A DNA stretch of 64,000 bases from Candidatus Nitrosocosmicus franklandus (GTDB lineage Archaea; Thermoproteota; Nitrososphaeria; Nitrososphaerales; Nitrososphaeraceae). The translations under genes were made by a program, and so were the position numbers. The stretch is taken from positions 2,523,854 through 2,587,853 of the forward strand of contig NZ_LR216287.1 in NCBI RefSeq assembly GCF_900696045.1, in the 5' to 3' direction. Shown here in pieces: positions 24,357 to 34,127 of the stretch. Numbering within the stretch: position 1 is the first letter of the stretch; every line of letters begins with the position of its first letter. Under the pieces are notes generated by a model. That model had not been told where the DNA came from. It saw nothing but the letters and a program-made list of their open reading frames with translations, and did no database searches.

Positions 24357-25400
24357 CTACCTTCCTATACATAGTCCTGACGGCAAGCTAGTTTGGCAAT
24401 TGTTGTTCGAATAATAATTGTTATTTATATTTACTGGAAGATTGTTTGCATTGTTAATGTCCAATATATTGTTAAACACGTTGTTGAAATCCACTTTGTT
24501 TGTTGAGCTTTGAGTATCCAGAAAGATTCCGTTACTTGTATTTAATATATTGTTACCATATATCAAAGAATTTTGAGTATTGATCAAAGTGATACCTGAG
24601 AGACGATTTTTGCTAAATTGATTATAGTTTATCTCTGCGTTTTTAGAAGAATGTAATGCCACTCCAATTGTATTTTTACTGACCATGTTATCTGAAATTT
24701 GTGAGTTTTGTGAACCAGTAATATAGAAAGCAACCTTGTTGTCATTCACATTTATTTCGTTGACATTGATATTGGTGCTTCCTGATATATAAACACCCGA
24801 CTGAAATCCGGAAATAATCCCATTACCTGTAATAGTTACATTATTTTGCCCACCTACCATTATTCCTACTTTGTTGCTTTCCATGCCCGGTCCTTTAAGT
24901 GAGAATCCGTTCATATCTATCACCGTATTATTTTCTCCAACTATTAGGCCATCTCCATCACAAATCAGATTAGAACCTAATTTTACGTTTCCTTGTACTA
25001 TCTGACCACAAGCAGGGATTAGATCTGTGGACAAGAGTTGTCCACCATTTGGCAAAGATTGATCACTAGTTGGGAGACCTGACGGCGTCGTATCTCTATC
25101 ATCCGTTGTTTGATTTTCTTCTTCCAAAGTCAATTCGGTATCTTGAACTTGTGTACTCTCTATCTGATCGCCAGATTGCTCATTACTATTATAGTTACCT
25201 GTATTTTGACTAGTAATGATATTCCTTTGAGGGTCAGGTTGATTCGTTTGTGATAAATCAGAATCATTTAAAGTTGAACTTGATACCACTTCCCAGTCAG
25301 AAAGAGGTAATTGAATTAGAATAAAGAGCAGAGCGAAGACCACTGAGAATTTTAAGATTTCATTCATATTCTCGTTCCCACGGCGATCAGTCTTTTTCAT
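24357..25400 (-). CDS. Secreted right-handed beta-helix protein
   Basis: 347 residues. A hydrophobic export signal follows the second Met (MNEILKFSVVFALLFILIQLPLSDW), so translation may start at residue 12. Residues 40-120 are a low-complexity Asn/Gln/Ser/Thr linker. From about residue 128 (PACGQIVQGNVKLGSNLICDGDGLIVGENNTVIDMNGFSLKG) come NosD/PbH1-type repeats of some 22 residues: NNVTITGNGIISGF, TNINVNEINVNDN, QNSQISDNMVSKN, KNAEINYNQFSKN, QNSLIYGNNILNT. Such helices bind or cut polysaccharide or serve as surface proteins; no catalytic residues are evident. Two Cys near each end may form disulfides. Confidence 0.85.
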   Translation of the reverse strand: MKKTDRRGNENMNEILKFSVVFALLFILIQLPLSDWEVVSSSTLNDSDLSQTNQPDPQRNIITSQNTGNYNSNEQSGDQIESTQVQDTELTLEEENQTTDDRDTTPSGLPTSDQSLPNGGQLLSTDLIPACGQIVQGNVKLGSNLICDGDGLIVGENNTVIDMNGFSLKGPGMESNKVGIMVGGQNNVTITGNGIISGFQSGVYISGSTNINVNEINVNDNKVAFYITGSQNSQISDNMVSKNTIGVALHSSKNAEINYNQFSKNRLSGITLINTQNSLIYGNNILNTSNGIFLDTQSSTNKVDFNNVFNNILDINNANNLPVNINNNYYSNNNCQTSLPSGLCIGR

Positions 25401-25553
25401 CGATACAAATCTACAAGAAGTATATTATATCAATATTGCCCTTGTAGTATGATTATAAAAAAGGTATTACAATTTGAATATTATTTATATAGATAGCATA
25501 TGTGGACATGAATTTTTCACCTCACAACTGATAAATCATATGAGTAGTTCTCT

Positions 25554-25910
25554 TTATTTCTTTAAATAGTTGTCCTCTAATTCTAAATATTTTTTTCGAA
25601 TATATTCGTACTCTTCAGGACCAATCTCAGGTGCATTATGGTATAGGTAGTTTTTAGCTATCTCATGGCTCTTGAATTTCTTCCAATTCGATAGGAATTT
25701 CGATATGAAATCGTCAATAACTTCCTTATTTGAAATTCCAGTCGAATCTATTCTGAGAGTCTCATTAATTATACAAATCTCTTCTTTGTTGTCTCCGCTT
25801 ATATATTCAATTGGGATTGGTCTAAACTTCTTTCCTTCTACCTTGTTAGGTATTACAATCGCTATAAATGGATTGTTGCCTGGAACTCGAGACATATCAT
25901 CATATCCCAT
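25554..25910 (-). CDS. Hypothetical protein (118 aa)
   Basis: Soluble protein. The first half is strand-rich (NPFIAIVIPNKVEGKKFRPIPIEYISGDNKEEICIINETLRIDSTG), the second helical (VIDDFISKFLSNWKKFKSHEIAKNYLYHNAPEIGPEEYEYIRKKYLEL). No family known to me. An alternative start is Met6. It stands alone upstream of the beta-helix gene on the same strand. Confidence 0.62.
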   Translation of the reverse strand: MGYDDMSRVPGNNPFIAIVIPNKVEGKKFRPIPIEYISGDNKEEICIINETLRIDSTGISNKEVIDDFISKFLSNWKKFKSHEIAKNYLYHNAPEIGPEEYEYIRKKYLELEDNYLKK

Positions 25911-26102
25911 AATTATCTTTGAACTATTGAAATTAAAAACTCATTGGATTTATTCTCTTCAATCTTCATGGAGCAAGTAATCCCTCAATTTTTTTGTATA
26001 AATAATACACTGTTGCTAAAATCTTTGTTCTCAATCAGCTCGGATTAATTTACGGACCTATCAACAAATATTTATGTGGAAATAAAATACATCTATCTAA
26101 CA

Positions 26103-26176
26103 GGGCCGATCGTCTAGCCTGGTAGGATACGGCATTGGCATTGCCGAGGTCGTGGGTTCGAATCCCACTCGGTCCA
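26103..26176 (+). tRNA. tRNA-Ala(GGC)
   Basis: Acceptor GGGCCGA pairs with TCGGTCC and includes G3-U70, the alanine identity pair. Anticodon stem CGGCA/TGCCG encloses TTGGCAT, anticodon GGC. T arm GTGGG-TTCGAAT-CCCAC. Discriminator A. No intron, no encoded CCA. An AT-rich TATA-like stretch (AATATTTATGTGG) lies about 30 nt upstream. Confidence 0.95.
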
Positions 26177-27321
26177 TACTTATAGCAGTGCTAAAATACA
26201 GTTTTTACAATAACAATAGGGATCTGAGGGTCACTGGCTCAGCATTAACGGACTGTCTACTGGATAAGGATCCTTACGGCTAATTTATTAATTTGATTAC
26301 ATCTCAACCTATTTGATAAAAGCATTTTGATCGTTTAGATTCATTCTTTGACACTATAATATACCAAACTTATCCAAAAGAATCCTGTAAGAGATCCATC
26401 AATAATTGCAAAGGAAATCCAAACTATCCAACAAACCATGTCCGAACATTTGCAATTAATTTAAAAGCAAAAATAGAAAAATGAGATGATAGTTACTATA
26501 ATCTATAACCATGAGATCAATTAAACTGTTGGGTAAATCTAAATTATAAAGATTGAATGGAGAAAATTACTATCAAAAATCGCTTTCATCTATTCGGTCA
26601 TCACATGAGCATACCAATTTATATGAAAAACAAATCTGGGGCTAAATATTATATAGATTTTAACGATCTGAATTACCTTATCCAATTTCCCTAGAGTTCA
26701 TGAACCTTTAGTTAGCGTTTTTTCAACTACAAAGATATCCCAAAATCTGTAGTAGAGCATATGGAGATTGGCTAAATCAATTCTTTGAATTAGAGCATAA
26801 TATTTCTAGGTTTATAATCTACCTTTCTAAAGACTCATGCCAATTAAGAGATTTTGTGATAGTTGGAACCGCTGATTCAAGCAGAATACGCTGGTCATAA
26901 TATGTTTAGAAAATTGATTATCAAGTTTCCAAACTATTGTCAAATAGTCTTTAGGATAGTTGCAGTCTGCTGCATGATTTATACAGTTAGTTATGCGATG
27001 TCTTTTGAAACATATCGTTGTGGAATTAGTGTGTCTCAATTTTTGATTTGAATCATTAATTTGAATGTAGCCAAACAAGTTATCTGTCAATAATAAAATG
27101 AATCGTATCTGGTTCTATAAGAATAATGAGCTAATGAATCCTATACATCAATTTTAGATAAATTATGTAATTCGTGCAAATCAAAATCGAAATTTAAATA
27201 ATTCTATAGTTACTAGATCCAATAATTTTCTCTGCCTACCTAAAGTGATGATTTCCTTTAATTACTCATTACTCTACTTGATATCATCGGAACTTGTTTT
27301 CCCATATAATAATTTACTCCT
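26177..27321. other. Long AT-rich stretch without a recognisable gene
   Basis: More than 1.1 kb. Open frames near 26827-27090 (reverse) and 26863-27051 (forward) lie opposite each other and neither shows a family motif. Nothing structured was found. Confidence 0.45.
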
Positions 27322-28341
27322 TTAGGTAGGTATGGTGAAAGAAAAAGTTGTTCCTCTTTCTCCATTGTTATTTTCGACCCAAATGCTACCATCGTGAGCC
27401 TCAACAATTGCTTTACTAATAAAAAGACCTAGACCTGTACCACTGCGGCCAGATGTAGTGAAGAATTTTGAGAAAATTTTTGAGAAGAGGTTCGAGTCCA
27501 AACCCGTACCAGAATCCCTTACTTTGATAATTACATCTTTCTCGTAGTTTGGATTTCCGTTCTCTTTTATGTGAGTGGGATCAGCTGTAGTGGTGATAAT
27601 GGTTATCTTACCACTATCAGTGTTTTTGATAGCGTTATCCACCAAGTTGATAATTACTTGTGCAATTCTATCTCTGTCTGCCTTTATGAATACATCATTG
27701 TTGTTATTTTCCTGATTCAAGTTAAATCTCAAGATAGTAGAGTTATCATAAATTAGGTCAAGATTTTTCTTATTGCTATATTTAATCTGATTTCTGAAAT
27801 CCTTGACTATTGTAGATATCAGTGAAGACAAATTGAACTGTTCTTTAGTTAGTTCAAGATTAAAGTTATCTATTCTCGCCATATCAAGTATATTGGAAAC
27901 AAGTTTTTCAATCCGATTCGCATTCCTAGCTATGACTTTAATATATTCTATATTCGTAGTTTGCTCCGATAGAATCAATTCACTGTATCCTAATATTGAT
28001 TGAGTAGGCGTTCTTAGTTCATGAGCAGTAATGTCTATGAATTCCTTTTGTCTTAAAGATTGTTGCTTTATCTCTTCATTAGCCTTTGTAAGGTCTGAGG
28101 TAACCTTTAGCATTTCATCATTAATAATAGTGAGCTTGTCGTTGGCCTCTGATAAGTCTGTGTTTGCAATAACTAGGTTTTTCTCTATTTCGGTCAGGTG
28201 TCTTTTTGTTTTTTTCAGCTGTTCAACCTTTACTTTAATTTTTTCATTTGAAAGACGGAGAGATACGTTTGCTTCTTTCAGGTCTTCGCTCTTGGCTAAA
28301 AACTCTCCTGTTTTTATTTCCAAAAAGTCCTTTACGGACAA
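27322..28341 (-). CDS. Soluble histidine kinase, coiled-coil input only
   Basis: 339 residues. The first 95 residues are a continuous coiled coil with no sensor or membrane domain. The phosphoacceptor is His107 in FIDITAHELRTPTQSILGYSELIL. The HATPase domain has the N box (VIINLVDNAIKNT), G1 (IKVRDSGTGLD), F box (FSKIFSKFFTT) and G2 (SGTGLGLFISKAIVEAHDGSIWVENN). It could sense through a partner protein or dimer rotation. The only standard start is TTG at 28341; the coding pattern seems to extend a few codons upstream (..STAEKERKWRRKG) where only ATA codons are available. It is followed by another kinase upstream on the same strand. Confidence 0.9.
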   Translation of the reverse strand: MSVKDFLEIKTGEFLAKSEDLKEANVSLRLSNEKIKVKVEQLKKTKRHLTEIEKNLVIANTDLSEANDKLTIINDEMLKVTSDLTKANEEIKQQSLRQKEFIDITAHELRTPTQSILGYSELILSEQTTNIEYIKVIARNANRIEKLVSNILDMARIDNFNLELTKEQFNLSSLISTIVKDFRNQIKYSNKKNLDLIYDNSTILRFNLNQENNNNDVFIKADRDRIAQVIINLVDNAIKNTDSGKITIITTTADPTHIKENGNPNYEKDVIIKVRDSGTGLDSNLFSKIFSKFFTTSGRSGTGLGLFISKAIVEAHDGSIWVENNNGERGTTFSFTIPT

Positions 28342-28724
28342 TCCTTTTCTCCGCCATTTTCGTTCTTTTTCCGCCGTACTTATCGCTATTCACAGACTAT
28401 TATAAAAATAACTTTAAATAACCAACAAACAATCACCCGCCGAATTCTTGTCAAAAATTTAAACAGCAATTGTTTTATTTAACGTATGTAATCAAGTAAT
28501 TCTTGAAATACTTTTAGTATGATGTAAAATATCCAGATAAAAATACTAAACTATGGGACTACACATCAGGATTACATTTGCTAAACTATCTTACGCGTCA
28601 GATGATTTTGATATCCATTAATACAACGATAGATCATTTATGATCGAAAACTTTGTCATCTTACTTAATCGGCAAACAGTATGAATGACCTTATCTTTTC
28701 ATTCATCCCAAGGAGATGATAGAT

Positions 28725-30602
28725 TTACAATCTGGGAGAATCGAATTTGGGAAGACTAAATACAAATGTCGAACCCTTTCCATCGGCATTGTTGAACGCC
28801 CAGATTCTTCCTCCCATGGTCTCTATTAGCTTCTTGCTGATATATAGACCTAGACCAGTGCCAGAAGTTGAATTTGAGTTAAATTTTTCAAAAAGCCTTG
28901 GCATTATCTCGGGAGAAATACCCTTACCTGAGTCAGAAACAGCAATGTAAATTTCCTTTATGTTGTCTTTTTTTTCTATGTTGGATGATTTTATCTTGAT
29001 ATCTTTTGTTCTTTTAAAAGCACGAATATTTTCTTGTTTTGTCACGTCGTCTAAATCCTCGTAAATAAGTATGTCTATACTACTGTTACTTTCAGAGAAC
29101 TTTATAGCATTTTCGAGTAAATTGATCAGGATCTGGTTTAGTCTTGATCTATCTGCGTATACGTAATATGTTTCATCGAATATATCATTAATAATACATA
29201 CCTTGATATTCTTGTTTCTTAATTTTTCTCGTAGTTGAGTATCGACTATGTTGTTTATTTCGGCTATCAAATTGATGTTTTCCTTGTTTAGCATTATCAT
29301 GTTCTTTTGATGGGAATCTATTCTTGCAACATCTAGTAAGTTGTTTATCAAGTTCTCTAATCTTGATGCGTTCCTGAAAATAATATCTTGGTACTTCTTT
29401 AAACTTTCAATAATTTTAGATGATTCTTTCAAAGTTGTTTGGTTTTTTTTGGAGGCCTCTAAATAATCGTCGAAAACTTCATTATTTAATTCCAGATATC
29501 CTGTTATCGCCTGTGTAGGAGTTCTAAGTTCATGTGCTGCAGTATTGATAAAATCTCTTTCCAACTCTTCACTTTGCACCAGCTTCTCATTGACTCTTTT
29601 CAAGTCTTCTGACATTTCTGCTAGCGTCCACAAACTTCCGAAAAGAGATACATAAGATAACACGGTTGGCTTGTTTGTAGAAAATGTGCATCTCCCTACT
29701 GCGTCTTCGAACGATTGTTTATAGTCATCCTTTAATTCGGTAGCCAAAACATACTTTCTATCGACAATTATAATTGTAGATTTCAAATCCTTTTGCTTTC
29801 GGATTGTTCTGCATACTATGTTTTTTATCACAAGATGTTTATTCTTGGTATTACCTGAGTAGATTATTTCTTTAATTCTTTTATTAACGGGGGACAAAAT
29901 CTTGATCCTGACATTTTCAACACTTTTTTGTTTTAGTATTTCTACAAAACCCATGACCACCTCTCTTTTTACTGCATTTATTGTTGGAAACAATATCATG
30001 ATCTCTCTTGTGGCCCTTAACACGGTTTTTATCAGTTGGTTTTTGGCCTGATAAGGATTATTGATTAGCATGGTAGAGCCTGAGGGAACCTCTTTCTCAA
30101 TTTGTATGATTCTCTCTTCGGCGTCTAATGCCGAATTCCAAAGGCTATCAAAAAAGGACTTAAAATGCCGTATATACAATTGATCTGTGCTACACAATAT
30201 AGAAAAAACCATCTGCCCTCCTTTCATTTCTTCAATCATGCTGTTTAACTGTCTTTCAGATACTGCAAAACTAAATAGTAGAGGGTTATCAATATGCCTC
30301 ATGCGAACACCCATATCCATGAATTTCTTTGCTAATCTAATTGTTTCATCATTGTTATCAATGTTAATTATCCATCGAACACCATCATTTACTTTATCTT
30401 CCTTACATCTAGAAACTAGATTTACAAAACAGTCAAAAATTTGCCTGTTACTATTTGTTAACTCAAGGCCACCTAGTGAAGAACATATGGATAATCCAGT
30501 TTCTGTTCTCTCAATAATGTTTTTTGTTTCTACAAGAACCTTTTTACCGTAGACAATCTTGGTTTCCTCTTTATATGATCCTTTCTTGACCCTGTCTTGC
30601 AT
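28725..30602 (-). CDS. Histidine kinase with TrmB-like sensor region
   Basis: 625 residues. Residues 1-170 (..GLSICSSLGGLELTNSNRQIFDCFVNLVSRCKED..GVRWIINIDNNDETIRLAKKFMDMGVRMRHI..) and 170-310 (GSTMLINNPYQAKNQLIKTVLRATREIMILFPTINAVKRE..VRIKILSPVN..IIIVDRKYVLATEL) resemble the PLD-like effector part of TrmB regulators, used in many thaumarchaeal kinases. The phosphoacceptor is His357 (FINTAAHELRTPTQAITGYLEL). The ATPase domain is complete: NQILINLLENAIKFSE, VSDSGKGIS, FEKFNSNSTSGTGLGLYISKKLIETMGG. No membrane helix, so it reads an intracellular cue. Confidence 0.9.
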   Translation of the reverse strand: MQDRVKKGSYKEETKIVYGKKVLVETKNIIERTETGLSICSSLGGLELTNSNRQIFDCFVNLVSRCKEDKVNDGVRWIINIDNNDETIRLAKKFMDMGVRMRHIDNPLLFSFAVSERQLNSMIEEMKGGQMVFSILCSTDQLYIRHFKSFFDSLWNSALDAEERIIQIEKEVPSGSTMLINNPYQAKNQLIKTVLRATREIMILFPTINAVKREVVMGFVEILKQKSVENVRIKILSPVNKRIKEIIYSGNTKNKHLVIKNIVCRTIRKQKDLKSTIIIVDRKYVLATELKDDYKQSFEDAVGRCTFSTNKPTVLSYVSLFGSLWTLAEMSEDLKRVNEKLVQSEELERDFINTAAHELRTPTQAITGYLELNNEVFDDYLEASKKNQTTLKESSKIIESLKKYQDIIFRNASRLENLINNLLDVARIDSHQKNMIMLNKENINLIAEINNIVDTQLREKLRNKNIKVCIINDIFDETYYVYADRSRLNQILINLLENAIKFSESNSSIDILIYEDLDDVTKQENIRAFKRTKDIKIKSSNIEKKDNIKEIYIAVSDSGKGISPEIMPRLFEKFNSNSTSGTGLGLYISKKLIETMGGRIWAFNNADGKGSTFVFSLPKFDSPRL

Positions 30603-31051
30603 CTTTTTACCATTCTTAGTAAGTAAAGATACATCTGTTGAAGAAGAATTTTTCTGGGAGGCTCGAGAGGATTTATTCTGTTTAATTTCATTTACCCCCT
30701 TTTTACGTCAAATTTGGGCTAAGCAATTTTTAGTCAAATTAATGTAATCCTAGACCAATAAAAATATTGTTGCAATTTAGAAGGCTAATTATCCTTATAA
30801 CCATCAAATTCATAAAAGTTTCATATCAAATCTATTCTGTGATTATTATAAATAACATGAGAAGGTCAATCTTTTTAAAATTCCTTAGTTTGTCTGGCTC
30901 AAAATACAAACCTGTCTGTTCGTAAAAGTCGATATCCAAAAAGAGAATCTATTTTTAGTACCAAAATTAATTTTAATTATCTCACTCGACCCAGTACGGT
31001 AACAATGGTGTTTTATCCTGAATTTATCAAACAAAGTTACAAAAAAGCTTA

Positions 31052-31999
31052 GAGCCTATCCCAAAATTAACTTTCTATAGATGATTATACTACAAGAGAA
31101 CTGTGCTAGACCAAGATAGTTTTCATCCTTCTTTTCATATCGTGTGAAGAGTTTCCTAAACCTGTTATGCCATGAATTCGTTCTCTCTACAACCCATCTC
31201 TTGGAAGAATATTTCTTACGGTTTGGCATTGATATTTCTTTGCCAATTTCACCTTTCTTCCCTTTTTTCTTCTTGATTGGAATGTGCAGAACATATCCTC
31301 GTTTGATTAATTCCTGTTCTTCCTCTGCAGATTTGTATCCCTTATCAAGACACAGATGTTGTAATCGTCGTCGTCGTCGTCTCGATCTGGATAATGATTT
31401 TGGTCTTTTTATTACTGTATTATCGACTACATCTGTTACCAGATTGATGTCGTGAGTGCTAGCAGGTGAAATTACAACCGATAGAGGAATACCTTTCTTC
31501 TCTGTCAAAATGTGTCTTTTTGTGCCTAGTTTGCTCCTGTCTGTGGGATTATTTCCAGTCTTGGCCCCCCTAAAGGTGACTTTATGGATATACTGTCTAT
31601 GGATTGCCACGTCCAGTTGAGACCAATTTTATCATCATAATCTTTCAATAGTTTGATCCATGCATTTTTAAATACATCCAGTTTATTCCACTCCTGAAAT
31701 CTCCTGTGACAGGTAGAACCTGAACCATATTCTTTTGGAAGCATCTTCCATTGGCACCCCGTTCTAAGAACGTAAAGGATCCCATCCAGTACTTGTTTAT
31801 ATGGAATAATCGGTCTGCCCACAGTTTTTGGAGGCTTTTCTTTAGGCAGTATCTTCTTACACTCGTCCCATTATTCATCGGGAATCCTTCTGATAGTAGG
31901 AAGAGTGTGTTTTGCTTTGTCTTCCTTAGTCTGGACACAGATCACGGTTTACCAAGACAGATAAGGAGCTATATTTCTATCGAATTTTGGGATAGGTTC
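31052..31999 (-). mobile_element. Degenerate IS5-type element (948 bp)
   Basis: Terminal inverted repeats GAGCCTATCCCAAAATTA (left) and GAACCTATCCCAAAATTC (right, reverse complement) differ at two positions. A 3-bp duplication TTA flanks it (31049-31051 and 32000-32002). The transposase gene inside, on the reverse strand, is interrupted. It lies only 86 bp from an IS6 copy. Confidence 0.85.
31056..31945 (-). pseudogene. IS5-type transposase, nonsense codon plus frameshift
   Basis: Read from GTG at 31945: EDKAKHTLPTIRRIPDE-stop-WDECKKILPKEKPPKTVGRPIIPYKQVLDGILYVLRTGCQWKMLP, where TAA at 31871-31873 replaces an expected Glu/Gln. The frame continues to WQSIDSISIKSPLGG. A -1 shift at a run of six G (about 31565-31570) then gives GAKTGNNPTDRSKLGTKRHILTEKKGIPLSVVISPASTHDI ... 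HLCLDKGYKS ... SKRWVVERTNSWHNRFRKL. The shift at G6 may be programmed, as in the IS427 group; the TAA argues that the element is dead. The basic RRRRRR tract reflects a CGT repeat. Confidence 0.85.
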
Positions 32000-32084
32000 T
32001 TAGTAAATTCTCGAATGTGTGGGGTAGACGGGAATTTATGATAGATACAATTAATTGCGCGATAGTCAAACCAACTAAAGCCAG

Positions 32085-32751
32085 GGCTCTGTTCAGTTGA
32101 CAGGTTTTAATTCCTTGTTGTGATAGTCGACAAACAGGTTCAACCAGTTTTTTACGTGTTTTAGTTTGCAGTTCTTTAGCCTGCAGGGAAAGTAATCATC
32201 GAAACTTTCAGTTCTGTCCTTGATATACTGCATTGTTCTTTCAATCAAGTTTTTTTCATAGGAGGAATGGAGATGGTGTTCTAATTTAAGGAATTGACAA
32301 GCCATGGGATACCAAGTACCACCATCTGTTGAAACTGGATGCTTTCCATAGTCTCTGACTATGTTTGACAGAAACCGTTCCGCAACAAACATGTTTCTCT
32401 CCTTAGAAATGGATAGTGAGAGAATTTCCTTACTTTTCGCATCTATTGCAACCCATAACCACGTGTATTCTGAACCAACCTTAAGCAATGTTTCATCTAC
32501 AATGAATTCACATATCCTTCTTTGTTTTGTCTTGATAATCTTAGGTTGGTACTTTTGAATCCAGTTCCAGATAGTGACATGATTTCGTTTGATACAGTAT
32601 GATAATCTTTCAGATGTTTTCCTAAGAGAAAGACCTGAAAAGTACAAATGTAAGCCATAATACACATATTTTGAAGGTGTTCTGTTTCTAGTATTCATAA
32701 AAGAGATAGGACATCTTCAAGCTATAGACTTGACGCTAAATGAACAGAGCC
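32085..32751 (-). mobile_element. IS6-type insertion sequence, copy 2 (667 bp)
   Basis: Same ends and same length as copy 1 at 130-796, opposite orientation. Flanked by an 8-bp duplication AAAGCCAG (32077-32084 and 32752-32759). I see only three base differences from copy 1: two adjacent ones in codon 10 and one silent near the 3' end of the gene. Confidence 0.93.
32093..32698 (-). CDS. IS6-family-type DDE transposase, copy 2
   Basis: 201 residues, identical to the copy at 183-788 except Lys instead of Arg at residue 10. The DDE residues Asp68, Asp125 and Glu153 are preserved and the inverted repeats are intact, so this copy should also be able to move. The near identity of two copies 31 kb apart means one of them transposed recently or that gene conversion keeps them alike. 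Confidence 0.92.
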   Translation of the reverse strand: MNTRNRTPSKYVYYGLHLYFSGLSLRKTSERLSYCIKRNHVTIWNWIQKYQPKIIKTKQRRICEFIVDETLLKVGSEYTWLWVAIDAKSKEILSLSISKERNMFVAERFLSNIVRDYGKHPVSTDGGTWYPMACQFLKLEHHLHSSYEKNLIERTMQYIKDRTESFDDYFPCRLKNCKLKHVKNWLNLFVDYHNKELKPVN

Positions 32752-32759
32752 AAAGCCAG

Positions 32760-34127
32760 TCATGATAAATCTATAAAGTATAAACAAGATTCTTTGATTT
32801 CTTGGATAAAAAAGATTCGGAATCAGTTAGCAGTTTTAAATCTCGTTTTATAATACAGAAACAAATTCATATCATATTTGATTACATCCAATCGATACTA
32901 TTATCTGATCTCTACGAGAGTGTTTATTCAGACAATACCCTTAATCAAAGGGTTTGTAATCAAATGTAAGATTTCAAGTATCAGTATGAGCCATTCAAAG
33001 TAATAACATTATACTTCTTATGAGAGGTAAAGAGTAATCCAGCTCTATCTTGGAATTGATTACATAAATTATTAATTTTACCATTTTTCCCACTATTGCG
33101 CTTCAGAAGGATTAGAACTTAAATGTTTGATAAACTAATTCGTTCTACTTCCCAAATTTGAGTACAATAACTGTAAGTTGGGAACGTGCAGAATCTTTCT
33201 TATTGTGACAATAAAGGAGCAACTTTCATTTATGATGGATATATCATGTTACGATTTAGCAAGCATATATACGAGCTATAAAAAGACCAAAGTCATATAG
33301 AATACATTTTCCATTTAAACAAGATTTGTGAGTACTATGAAGTCATATGACAAACATGAATCCAGTTCGATACCAGTTTTTAAGTGAAAGAGAATTGGAT
33401 AATACAATAGGTTAAGAAACTGATGTAATCATGAAAATCTCGCATAGCATAGGGGATTTTCGTTTACTGAATGAATATAATTATAGAACGTCAGCATATA
33501 ATGGTCAATTTAGTCTGGATTATGTACTATCTATGGTTGATTTCAGATCAAATGAAACAGATCATTTTCAAATAATCTATCCGACTAAAGTACCTGTTTT
33601 GTTTATATTTCGATCAATATATTATATAATATATCTTCAGTAATCAGAGAACTGCAAAGACCGCCCTTACCGGATAATTTATATTTTCTTTATATACTTT
33701 TCAAGCACGAAATAAATGTGTCGCATGCGACACAATCGTTTAATGAATTATCCTTAATATATCTATACCACTCTACCTTTATAAATGATTAAACTTTGAG
33801 TGCAGAAATCTCTCTCCTTTTTACGGTATATCTGGTTGGTTTTCTCATCATTCAATACTACTTCACGGATAGATACTGTCTGGTGTATGTATTTTCTTCG
33901 GGCTAATAGGTAATCGAGAAGGAACATTACAACGCTGTATATAGTTCTCTACCATACCAGTCAACTCTTTCTATCCGATCCTTGGACGATTGGTATTCAA
34001 ACCAAATATACAGCAGATAAACCCTTTTTTATCGATATTTATCCCTTACTTTCTTTTTACACCGCTTATTAGAATTGATCATTGTGTTAATATATCAGTT
34101 CTACGTATAATACTTATTAAACAAATT
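32760..34127. other. Long stretch without recognised genes; carries an 18-bp palindrome
   Basis: About 1.37 kb of AT-rich DNA between IS6 copy 2 and the next gene. A 70-codon frame at 33431-33643 has no family motif. The outstanding feature is a perfect palindrome at 33717-33734. Confidence 0.45.
33717..33734. promoter_or_regulatory. Perfect 18-bp palindrome TGTGTCGCATGCGACACA
   Basis: Nine-base arms with no spacer; the GC-rich core stands out from AT-rich surroundings. It lies about 410 bp upstream of the gene at 34128, downstream of a TATA-like run (TTATATTTTCTTTATATAC). No T tract follows, so a terminator is unlikely. It probably binds a dimeric helix-turn-helix protein; the regulated transcript is unclear. 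Confidence 0.5.

Noticed and set aside
26827-27090. Opposed frames of 87 and 62 codons
   Set aside because: Neither strand shows motifs, signal peptide or a promoter; composition fits chance.
797-32084. Composite transposon bounded by the two IS6 copies
   Set aside because: Each copy has its own distinct 8-bp target duplication, so they inserted separately; the segment between contains core genes such as glyS.
33431-33643. 70-codon forward frame
   Set aside because: No motif, aromatic/Ile-rich end from AT-rich DNA, no ribosome-binding site or clear promoter.
33990-34127. N-terminal extension of the YwgA-like protein
   Set aside because: Hydrophobic, unlike family starts; the ATG at 34128 gives a normal protein.
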